A stretch of 64,000 nucleotides of DNA from Bog-473 sp963764305 (GTDB taxonomy: Bacteria > Actinomycetota > Acidimicrobiia > Acidimicrobiales > RAAP-2): assembly GCA_963764305.1 (NCBI GenBank), contig CAVXSD010000006.1, forward strand, positions 186,001 through 250,000. Reading direction: 5' to 3'. The notes under the pieces were generated by a model. That model was given only the letters and a program-made list of their open reading frames with translations, searched no databases and was not told the origin of the DNA. Shown here piece by piece: positions 57,146 to 64,000 of the stretch. Within the stretch, counting starts at the first letter, position 1; the number at the start of each line of letters is the position of its first letter. A program made the position numbers and the translations under genes.

Positions 57146-59132
57146 GTGACCACGATTGCAGGGTATGGGGGTTGGGCCTCGCCGCTCACTGCGGGTGACG
57201 TGGCCCGGGCCAAGGTCTCTCTCTCGGAGCTCTGCTCGGACGGCGACGCGCTCTACTGGCTGGAGTCGCGCCCGGCCGAGGCGGGCCGCGTGGTCCTGGT
57301 ACGAGCGGAGGGCGGAAGCCTGGCCGATCACTCGCCGGATGGGGTGAGCATCCGGGCCGGGGTCAACGAGTACGGCGGAGGTGCCATGTGCCTCGTGCCC
57401 GATCGGTCGGCCGGAGCCTTCGCCTACGTCGACCAGGCAGACCAGCGGGTGTGGTGCTGCGACGGTCCCGGAGCGCCGGGGCCGCGGGCGGCCACGCCAA
57501 GGCCTCTGACGGCGGTCCCGCCGGCGGGCGAGGTGCACAACCACGGTGGTCTCAGCGCGACGGCTGATGGCGACTGGGTGCTCACGGTCCGGGAGATCCA
57601 CCGCGAGGGGCGCCGTGGCCCGGTGCGCAGCGTGGTCGCAGTCTCGACGTGTGGCGAGCAACCGTGCGAGACCACGCTGCTCGATGGGCACGATTTCTTC
57701 GGGACGCCGCGCCCGCATCCGACCACCGACCGCCTGGCGGTGGTGGCCTGGGATCACCCGGACATGCCGTGGGACGCCTCCGTCGTGGTGGTGCTGCCGC
57801 TCGCCCGGGTCGCCCGCCGCGGCACACGGTCACGACGCGCTCGAGCCGGCGGGACCCTCGTGGACCGTCGCCGGCGGTCCCGGGGAGTCGGTCGGCCAGC
57901 CGGCATGGGACCGGGACGGGTCGTTGCTGTTCGTGTCGGACCGAAGGGGGTGGTGGCAGCCCTACGTCCACTCGGGCCTCCCTGGCGCGTCGCCCGAACC
58001 AGCGCCGCTCACCGACCTGGAGGCAGAGTTCCACGGCCCGGACTGGGTGCTCGGCCAGCGAACCATCGCGGAGATGCCCGACGGCACGGTCATGGCGAGG
58101 ATGACATCGGCGGGCCGGGACGCGCTGGTCCCGTTGGACCCGCGGGGCCGCGGGAGTAGTGGCGCACCGCCGGCGCCGGTGGCGCAACCCTGTGTCTCCA
58201 TTGCCGCGCTCTGCGCGCACGGAGACGGGCTGGCCCTGATCGGCAGCACGCCCGACGCGCTCTCCAACGTCTGGGTCTGGACGCCGGATGAGGGCGCCCG
58301 ACCGCTGCGCCCGCAGGCCGGCGTCACGCTCCAACGGGGGGACATCGCGACCGGGGAGCCCTTCACGTTGACGGGGCGGACGGGGCGCGCGGTGCACGGC
58401 ACCCTCTTCCGCCCCACCCTGGGCGGGACCGAGGGCCCGGCGGGGACCGCTCCGCCGCTGGTGACCTGGTGCCACGGCGGTCCCACGTCGTCGTGTCAGG
58501 CCGGTTTCGACAGCACCCTGCAGTTCTTCACGAGCCGGGGTTTTGCCGTCGCCTGCGTCGACTACGCGGGCAGTTCGGGCTACGGGCGCGCCTATCGCTG
58601 CGCCCTGTGGGGCCAATGGGGCGTCGCAGACTCGGAGGACTGCCTCGACGCGGCCGTGCATCTGGCGGCGCGCGGCGACATCGATCCCCGACGGATGGCC
58701 GTCCGCGGCGGCAGTGCCGGCGGCATGACGGCGCTCAACGCCCTTGCCGCGGGGGAGGGGTTCGCCGCCTGCGTCTCGTGGTACGGGGTCACCGACCTGC
58801 TGGGTCTGGTGGCGACGACGCACGACTTCGAGGCCCACTACACCGATCGGCTGATCGGGCCGCTGCCGGCGTCGCGCCACCTTTACGACGAGCGCTCACC
58901 CGTCCACCGGGCCGGCTCCATGAACGGCGCGGTACTGCTCCTGCAGGGGACCGAGGATGCCGTGGTGCCGCCTGCGCAGGCCGAGAGCATGCGCGCCGCC
59001 CTCCATGCGGCAGGCACCGGCTGTGAGCTGGAATTCTTCGCCGGGGAGGGGCACGGCTTCCGCCGGGCGGAGACATTGACGGCGTGCCTGGAGGCCGAAT
59101 TGGCGTTCTACCTCCAGGAACTCGACCTCTAG
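57146..59132 (+). CDS. S9-family prolyl oligopeptidase-type hydrolase (one frameshift)
   Basis: The corrected product is 661 residues. The first about 400 residues form a beta-propeller-like region (HNHGGLSATADGDWVL, AWDRDGSLLFVSDRRGWWQPY). The C-terminal part is an alpha/beta hydrolase with the nucleophile S523 in G-G-S-A-G-G, D604 in GTEDAVVPP and H636 in GEGHGF. It should cleave small peptides or related esters in the cytoplasm (no signal peptide). An extra base near 57815 breaks the frame. GTG 57146 has TACGTT (57134-57139) 6 nt upstream. Confidence 0.9.
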
Positions 59133-59185
59133 GATCCCGGAGAGATTCCTTCCGAGGCCCCCTGTGTGCGAGGCTTTCCAACGCC

Positions 59186-60592
59186 ATGCCGAGCGACTCC
59201 ACGACGACGATCCCGAACTGGGCTGCCCCCCTGGCCGACCTGTGGTGGCGCGTGTGGAGGCGCATCGAGAGGATCTCCCCTGAGGTGGGCGACACCCTGC
59301 TGTACGGGGCCAGCGCGGTCTTCGCGCTCCTCACCATCTACACGTCGACCAACGCGCTGTATCAGGTGTGGGGCCGCATGGCCCTCCTGCCGTTCGTCTT
59401 CGGGGCGCTGGCCTCCGGGGTACTGGCCTGGGCGCTGCGCCGCGCCCGGCGTCGGCAGCCTGACGGCACACTGACCAAGCGCCAGCACCGACGCGCCTGG
59501 CTGACCCGGATCGTGGTCGCCGTGTGCGTGTTCGCAGGCTCCCTGGCCATCCCCATGGGTTTCGAGATCCTGTGGCGGTTCGACGGGGTGGCGGGATCCC
59601 ACCAGCAACCCGAGGTCGTCACCGTCGAAGTGGGAGGGCAGGACCTCGTCCATGGCCAGGACCCCTACCACCCGCTGGTGAAATTGCCCCACGCGGTCAG
59701 GTACCACGCGCCGGGCGAGCCCGACTTCGCCGGGTTCCTGCCCTACCTGCCACTTATGGCGGTGGCCGGCATCCCGAGCGAGATCTGGCCGAACAACGGA
59801 CTGAGCGACGCGCGGATCTTCTTCTGCCTGACCACGCTGGCGGTGACCGCGGTCGCGCTCTACCTCTGCCGGGCCGACGGGCGACGCAAGATCCGCGCCC
59901 TGCAGGCCCTGATCATCCTGCCGCTGGCCTCGCTGCCCCTGGCGACCGGGGGGGACGACATTCCGGTCGTGGCCTTTCTTCTCCTGGCCGTGGTGCTGGC
60001 GCAACGGCGTAGACCGTTTGCGTCGGGCGTTGTCTTCGGCATCGCGTCGGCCATGAAGTTCACCGCCTGGCCGCTGGCGGCGTTGGCGGTCTTCGCCGCG
60101 CGCGGCCGAAACGGCGAGCGGCGCCCGTTCTCCATGTTGGCCGGGATGATCGTCGTCGCCGTCCCGACGATCTTTCCCTTCGCCCTGCGGGGGCCGTTCG
60201 CCCTCATTGACGACGTCGTGCTCTTCCCGCTCGGCCTGAGCGCCATTCCGACGACCGCGGCAAGCGCGTTGCCGGGTCACGTCCTGGTCAGCGAGTTCCC
60301 GTCGCTCAGTCGCGCCCTGCCGCTCTCGGTCGGGATCGTGTTGGCCGTGCTGCTGGCGCGCCACCTGTACCGTCACACGCCGCGCACGGCGGCGGAGGTC
60401 TGCATGATCTCGGGCGTTGTGATGTCTGCGCTCATCCTGCTGGCGCCGGACCCGAGGGTCGGCTACCTGCTCTACCCGATCAACTTCTTCGTCTGGGCCT
60501 ATCTGCTGGCCGAGCGGGCCCCGTCGTCAGACGTCCCACCCGTCGACGCAGTCGAACCGGTCGGCGCGGAGGTCGGTGCCCCCAGGGACTGA
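59186..60592 (+). CDS. Polytopic membrane protein, GT87/DUF2029-like
   Basis: The 468-residue protein has about ten hydrophobic helices. A first extracytoplasmic segment holds a DPYHPLVKLP region, and the pattern FAGFLPYLPLMAV ... SAMKFTAWPLAALAVF is typical of the DUF2029/GT87 mannosyltransferase-like family, which uses polyprenyl-linked sugars. No cytoplasmic nucleotide-binding domain is seen. The ATG at 59186 is the most likely start. It follows the S9 gene by 53 nt. The specific donor and acceptor are unknown. Confidence 0.72.
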   Translation: MPSDSTTTIPNWAAPLADLWWRVWRRIERISPEVGDTLLYGASAVFALLTIYTSTNALYQVWGRMALLPFVFGALASGVLAWALRRARRRQPDGTLTKRQHRRAWLTRIVVAVCVFAGSLAIPMGFEILWRFDGVAGSHQQPEVVTVEVGGQDLVHGQDPYHPLVKLPHAVRYHAPGEPDFAGFLPYLPLMAVAGIPSEIWPNNGLSDARIFFCLTTLAVTAVALYLCRADGRRKIRALQALIILPLASLPLATGGDDIPVVAFLLLAVVLAQRRRPFASGVVFGIASAMKFTAWPLAALAVFAARGRNGERRPFSMLAGMIVVAVPTIFPFALRGPFALIDDVVLFPLGLSAIPTTAASALPGHVLVSEFPSLSRALPLSVGIVLAVLLARHLYRHTPRTAAEVCMISGVVMSALILLAPDPRVGYLLYPINFFVWAYLLAERAPSSDVPPVDAVEPVGAEVGAPRD

Positions 60593-60622
60593 GGTACCCG
60601 TCGCGGCGCCCGTGCTGCGTGC

Positions 60623-61267
60623 CTACTGGGGATCGGGGACCTGGAACAGCCGGACGGTGAACATCGTCACCCCGCGGGCCGGGCCACCCTGGTGGAAGGT
60701 CGTCGGCGAAATGGTCGCTCCCATCTCCCAGTAGTACCCGTCCGAGCCTGCGAGCTTGCCCAGGACCTCGAAGGCGCCCGGGGTGTTGGCTGCCGCACCC
60801 CGGTCGAACACCTGCCAACCCTGGACCTTCATGTCGGCGGCGTAGAAGGCCAAGAGTGCGGCCTGCGAGTCACCGGAGCGGAAGACCACCTGCGAATCGA
60901 ACTGGCTCGCCCCGCCACTGTTGCTCTGGTGCGAGACCCGGACCGATCCCACCGGGACGGACGCGGCATTGAGGATGTTCGCCGGCGGCTCCCCGGCGAC
61001 GGCGATCGGCGACAGCAGCCCGGCGGCCGGCTCGGCCTGCAACGAGATCCCCGGTACGGCCACCACCGCCGCGGAGTGCTTGACGGGGGTCGGAGACTGC
61101 GTCGAGACGATGCCGATGGTCACGAAGACGACCAAGATGAGCGCGGCCAGGCCGACGACGATCATCGCCGGTCGCATGGAGATCCCACCGGGGGTGGGGG
61201 GTCGCCGCGGCTCGGGCCCGGCGCTCCCACCCTCCACGAGCTCGGCGGGTGCGTCCTGCATCGTCAT
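60623..61267 (-). CDS. Membrane-anchored protein of unknown function
   Basis: The 214-residue protein has a short acidic cytoplasmic N-terminus, one helix (AMIVVGLAALILVVFVTIGIV) and an exported domain with SVRVSHQSNSGGASQFDSQVVFRSGDSQAALLAFY (in part), GWQVFDRG and WEMGATISP. I do not recognise the fold. It lies 12 nt after thiD on the same strand and may be co-transcribed, but a link to thiamine is not shown. A second in-frame ATG at 61261 is possible. Confidence 0.65.
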   Translation of the reverse strand: MTMQDAPAELVEGGSAGPEPRRPPTPGGISMRPAMIVVGLAALILVVFVTIGIVSTQSPTPVKHSAAVVAVPGISLQAEPAAGLLSPIAVAGEPPANILNAASVPVGSVRVSHQSNSGGASQFDSQVVFRSGDSQAALLAFYAADMKVQGWQVFDRGAAANTPGAFEVLGKLAGSDGYYWEMGATISPTTFHQGGPARGVTMFTVRLFQVPDPQ

Positions 61268-61279
61268 GACGCTGCCAGC

Positions 61280-62098
61280 CTACGGCGCTCCGGACCACCC
61301 GAAATGGTCGAGCGGGCCGTGCCCGGCGCCCAGCCGCCAGTTGGCGCCTCCGGCCAGGGCGCGGGCCACGAACGCCTTGGCCAGCGCGATGGCCTCGGCC
61401 ACGCCTGCCCCCCGGGCCAGGTGGGCGGCCACGGCAGCGGAGAGTGTGCAACCGGTGCCGTGGTCGTTCTTGCTGTGCACCCGCTCGCCCGGCAGGACGA
61501 CGACTCCGTCGGGGCCCGCCACGACGTCATCGGCGGACTCGGTGAGGTGGCCTCCCTTCACGACGACAAAACGGGCGCCGGTTGCCCGGATCCTCTCGGC
61601 GACGGCGACCCTGGCCTCGAGGCTCACGAGGGACTCGACGTCGGCGTGGCCCAGCACGGCCGCCTCACGCAGGTTGGGGGTGACGACCAACGCGTGGGGG
61701 AGGAGGCGCTCGAGGTACACCGCGACGCCATCAGGCTCCAGGAGCTGCTGCCCGGTCGACGACACCAGGACCGGATCGACCACCAGGTGCGGGAGCAGTC
61801 CCCGTGACGCCAGGTCGGCCACCGCGGTGACGTTGGCGGCCGTCGCCAGCATCCCCGTCTTGACGCTGCGCACCGAAAAGTCGTCGAGCACAGCCTCGAC
61901 CTGTTGCACCACGAATTGGGGCTCGAGGGCCACGACACCGCGCACCTCGGCCGTGTTCTGTGCCGTCACCGCGCTGATGGCGCACGTGCCGTGCACGCGG
62001 AGCGCAGCGAAGGTCTTCAGATCGGCCTGTGCGCCGGCGCCGCCGCCCGAGTCCGAGCCGGCAATGGTCAGCGCCGTCGGTGGGGTCGCGTCCGGCAC
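61280..62098 (-). CDS. thiD: Hydroxymethylpyrimidine/phosphomethylpyrimidine kinase
   Basis: The 272-residue ribokinase-fold enzyme phosphorylates HMP and HMP-P in thiamine synthesis. It shows TIAGSDSGGGAGAQADLKTF, HGTCAISAVTAQNT, DPVLVSSTG, TPNLREAAVL and the anion hole region KNDHGTGCTLSAAVAAHLA with the catalytic Asp. GTG 62098 was chosen because TATGGT (62105-62110 on the minus strand) lies exactly 6 nt upstream. A longer ATG start at 62119 has no such support. It is divergent from thiG with 38 bp between the starts. Confidence 0.9.
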   Translation of the reverse strand: MPDATPPTALTIAGSDSGGGAGAQADLKTFAALRVHGTCAISAVTAQNTAEVRGVVALEPQFVVQQVEAVLDDFSVRSVKTGMLATAANVTAVADLASRGLLPHLVVDPVLVSSTGQQLLEPDGVAVYLERLLPHALVVTPNLREAAVLGHADVESLVSLEARVAVAERIRATGARFVVVKGGHLTESADDVVAGPDGVVVLPGERVHSKNDHGTGCTLSAAVAAHLARGAGVAEAIALAKAFVARALAGGANWRLGAGHGPLDHFGWSGAP

Positions 62099-62136
62099 CG
62101 AGCCACCATAGGCGGGCACCGGGGTATCGTCGTTCG
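62099..62136. promoter_or_regulatory. Compact divergent promoter of thiD and thiG
   Basis: Two -10 hexamers face apart in 38 bp: TATGGT for thiD (62105-62110, minus) and TATCGT for thiG (62125-62130, plus). Each is 6 nt from its start codon. The promoters must overlap, so the two genes are probably controlled together. No TPP riboswitch fits, since neither mRNA would have a leader. Confidence 0.6.
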
Positions 62137-62970
62137 GTGACCCGCAACGACGCCGGTCCCGCGCCGGGCCCTCTCGAGAGCAGCCTCTGCATCGCCGGAG
62201 ACGTGCTGTCCTCCCGCCTTCTTCTCGGTACCGGGGGCATGACCAGCCTCGCCGCGCTGGAAGCCTCGCTGCGCGAGTCCGGGACCGCCATGGCGACGGT
62301 CGCGGTTCGGCGCGTCGAGGCAGCCGGGAGGGACTCGTTGCTCTCGCTCCTCGGCGAATTGGGCGTGCGCGTGCTGCCCAACACGGCGGGATGTGCCACG
62401 GCCTCCGAGGCGGTGCTCACCGCGAAGTTGGCGCGCGAGGCATTCGAAACCGACTGGGTCAAGCTGGAGGTGATCGGCGACGAACGCACGTTGCTCCCCG
62501 ATGCGGTCGAACTCCTGACCGCGGCCGAGCAGCTGGCGGAGGACGGATTCGTCGTGCTGCCCTACACGACCGACGACCCCGTCCTGGCCCTCCGGCTCCA
62601 ACAGGTGGGCTGTGCCGCCGTCATGCCGTTGGGTTCCCCGATCGGCAGCGGGCTGGGCATCCGCAACCCACACAACATCGCGTTGCTCCGTGAAGCGGTC
62701 GAGGTCCCGGTGATCCTCGACGCCGGCATCGGCACGGCTTCCGACGCGGCGCTGGCCATGGAGCTCGGCTGCGACGGCGTCCTCGTGGCCACAGCGGTGA
62801 ACCGGGCCCACGACCCGGTGGCCATGGCCCGGGCCATGCGAATGGCCGTGGAGGCCGGGAGGCAGGCCCGGCGGGCCGGGCGTGTTCCCGTCCGCTTTCA
62901 CGCCGAACCGTCGAGCCCGCTGGAGGGCAGAGCCGACCTGGGCGGCCGGGGAGGACCCGAGATGCGCTGA
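62137..62970 (+). CDS. thiG: Thiazole synthase
   Basis: The 277-residue TIM-barrel enzyme forms the thiazole ring of thiamine. K109 in TDWVKLEVIGDERTLLPD makes the Schiff base. Also seen are LLLGTGGMTSL, LPNTAGCATASEAV, VMPLGSPIGSGLGIRNPHNI and VILDAGIGTASDAALAMELGCDGVLVATAV. The GTG at 62137 is supported by TATCGT 6 nt upstream. The last about 30 residues are extra (Arg/Pro/Gly). thiS, thiO and thiF are not in the window, so its sulfur-carrier partner lies elsewhere. Confidence 0.95.
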   Translation: MTRNDAGPAPGPLESSLCIAGDVLSSRLLLGTGGMTSLAALEASLRESGTAMATVAVRRVEAAGRDSLLSLLGELGVRVLPNTAGCATASEAVLTAKLAREAFETDWVKLEVIGDERTLLPDAVELLTAAEQLAEDGFVVLPYTTDDPVLALRLQQVGCAAVMPLGSPIGSGLGIRNPHNIALLREAVEVPVILDAGIGTASDAALAMELGCDGVLVATAVNRAHDPVAMARAMRMAVEAGRQARRAGRVPVRFHAEPSSPLEGRADLGGRGGPEMR

Positions 62971-62982
62971 CGCCGTCACGGC

Positions 62983-63025
62983 TTGACCCTGTTGGTTAGG
63001 TGACCCAAAGATTAGGCTACCCTAA
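62983..63025 (+). promoter_or_regulatory. Iron-regulated promoter with IdeR/DtxR-like box
   Basis: A -35 TTGACC (62983-62988) is followed about 18 nt later by a -10-like AAAGAT. Overlapping the -10 is AAAGATTAGGCTACCCTAA (63007-63025), which agrees with 15 of 19 positions of the IdeR/DtxR consensus as I remember it. A second TTAGGTGACCC half-site lies just upstream. It is placed 33 nt before the start of an iron-binding lipoprotein, so repression by iron-loaded IdeR is likely. Confidence 0.65.
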
Positions 63026-63057
63026 GATCAGGATCGAGTCGAAAGGCGTCGCCCACC

Positions 63058-64000
63058 ATGCGATGGAAGCGTGCGAGTTCCCGGACCCGGTCCGGACTCC
63101 GTGGGGGAGCGGCCGTGAGCCTGGCCGCAGCCCTCGGCGCCGTCCTGCTGGCGAGCTGTTCGTCGGCAGGCTCGAACAGCTCGGCGAGTGCGCTGACCGT
63201 CTACAGCGGCCAACACGTGCAGACGACGCAGGCCTTGGTGGCCGCCTTCGAGAAGCAAACGGGCATCTCGGTGAACCTCCGCAGCGACGATGAGGACGTG
63301 CTGGCCGACCAGATCGTGACGGAGGGCTCCCGGTCTCCGGCCGATGTCTACTTCACCGAGAACACGCCACCGCTGCAGTATCTGGCCTCCAAGGGCCTGC
63401 TGGCGTCGGTGGATCCGTCGACCCTGGCCAACACGCCGTCCCGCTTCAACTCCCCGGACGGGAAATGGGTCGGGGTCACGGCCCGGGTCAGCGTCATGGT
63501 CTACAACACCTCGCTCCTGAAGCCCGGTGAGCTGCCGACGTCGGTCATGGACCTGGCCGACCCGCAGTGGAAGGGCAAGATCGGGATTGCCGGCGCCGAG
63601 ACCGACTTCCAGCCGATCGTTACCTCCGTCGCGCGCGCCCACGGCGAGGCGGCCGCGCTGCAATGGCTCGACGCCGTCAAGGCGAACGCGGGGAGCCACA
63701 GCTACTCCGGCAACGAGACGCTCACCTCGCAGGTCAACAGCGGGCAGGTGGCGCTGGGGATCATCAACCAGTACTACTGGTACCGTGAAAAGGCCCAGGT
63801 CGGGGAGTCGGGTCTCCACTCGGCAATCGGCTACTTCGCCCCGGAGGATCCTGGCTACGTGATGGACGTCTCCGGTGCCGGGATCTTGAAGTCGTCGAGC
63901 CAGCAGGCCGACGCCCAGCGATTCCTCGCGTTCTTGACCTCGAAGGAGGGGCAGGAGATCATCGCCCACAGCGACAGCTTCGAGTACCCCGTGGCGTCCG
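63058..64000 (+). CDS. Iron ABC transporter substrate-binding lipoprotein (3' partial)
   Basis: The reading frame is open from ATG 63058 to the window end (314 codons). It has a signal sequence with a lipobox L-L-A-S-C (Cys near residue 34) and then a periplasmic binding fold: ALTVYSGQHVQTTQALVAAFEKQTG, VNLRSDDEDVLADQIVTEG, SPADVYFTEN and GQVALGIINQYYWYRE. This is the pattern of Fbp-type ferric-ion binding proteins. The tyrosines in NQYYWYRE are of the type that coordinate iron. It captures Fe3+ outside the cell for an ABC permease that should lie downstream. An IdeR-like box supports iron control. Confidence 0.88.
   Translation, partial: MRWKRASSRTRSGLRGGAAVSLAAALGAVLLASCSSAGSNSSASALTVYSGQHVQTTQALVAAFEKQTGISVNLRSDDEDVLADQIVTEGSRSPADVYFTENTPPLQYLASKGLLASVDPSTLANTPSRFNSPDGKWVGVTARVSVMVYNTSLLKPGELPTSVMDLADPQWKGKIGIAGAETDFQPIVTSVARAHGEAAALQWLDAVKANAGSHSYSGNETLTSQVNSGQVALGIINQYYWYREKAQVGESGLHSAIGYFAPEDPGYVMDVSGAGILKSSSQQADAQRFLAFLTSKEGQEIIAHSDSFEYPVAS

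Overview
The window is a GC-rich actinobacterial chromosome segment. The 16S rRNA sequence, the ARG cluster order, the gcvH/FHA/MerR/bifunctional-nuclease block (same order as Mycobacterium tuberculosis Rv1826-Rv1829), KorAB and many apparently leaderless genes point to the class Acidimicrobiia or a close relative. That placement comes from reading the sequence, not from a database search.

Layout. 1-11.5 kb is a respiratory block: a SCO1-type copper chaperone fused to a membrane domain, a secreted propeller-like protein, CtaG, a membrane-anchored cupredoxin, cytochrome oxidase subunits II, I and III, a 36-residue single-helix protein and a second CtaG-like protein. Facing them is a convergent operon with a TlpA-like thioredoxin, a second SCO1 and a secreted unknown. 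11.7-18.3 kb holds translation genes (DUF1844-like, infC with an AUC start, rpmI, rplT, an rRNA methyltransferase, pheS, pheT), then a badly frameshifted GNAT gene. 19.4-27.9 kb is the complete argCJBDFRGH operon. 28.2-30.4 kb has a WS/DGAT acyltransferase behind a 17-bp tandem repeat, and a 3-methyladenine DNA glycosylase. 30.8-37.7 kb is one rRNA operon (16S-23S-5S, no spacer tRNA). Its 23S gene carries two group I introns, one encoding a LAGLIDADG homing endonuclease. 38-45.4 kb has a TPR protein, an L,D-transpeptidase, class I fructose-bisphosphate aldolase and the 2-oxoacid:ferredoxin oxidoreductase korAB. 45.6-47.9 kb is a regulator plus drug-type ABC exporter behind a 34-bp palindrome. 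48-56 kb carries SRPBCC, DUF1015, a phosphatidyltransferase, a GDP-mannose pyrophosphorylase/phosphomannomutase-like fusion, gcvH, an FHA protein, MerR, a bifunctional nuclease and a lipoprotein. 56-64 kb has an AcuI-type reductase, an S9 peptidase, a GT87-like membrane protein, thiD, thiG and the start of an iron-uptake binding protein behind an IdeR-like box.

Two themes run through the window. First, at least 11 genes have a TANNNT hexamer exactly 6 nt before an ATG/GTG start, which suggests leaderless transcription. Second, single-base frameshifts hit several genes, including essential pheT and the arginine genes argC and argJ. Most are best read as consensus errors, so truncated products should not be taken at face value.

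The strongest candidates for something new are the two related 23S introns (positions equivalent to E. coli 1923 and 2604) and the oxidase subunit I, which lacks both canonical proton-channel residues and sits beside a cupredoxin with an altered CuA-like site. I saw no CRISPR array, insertion sequence, prophage or clear tRNA gene.
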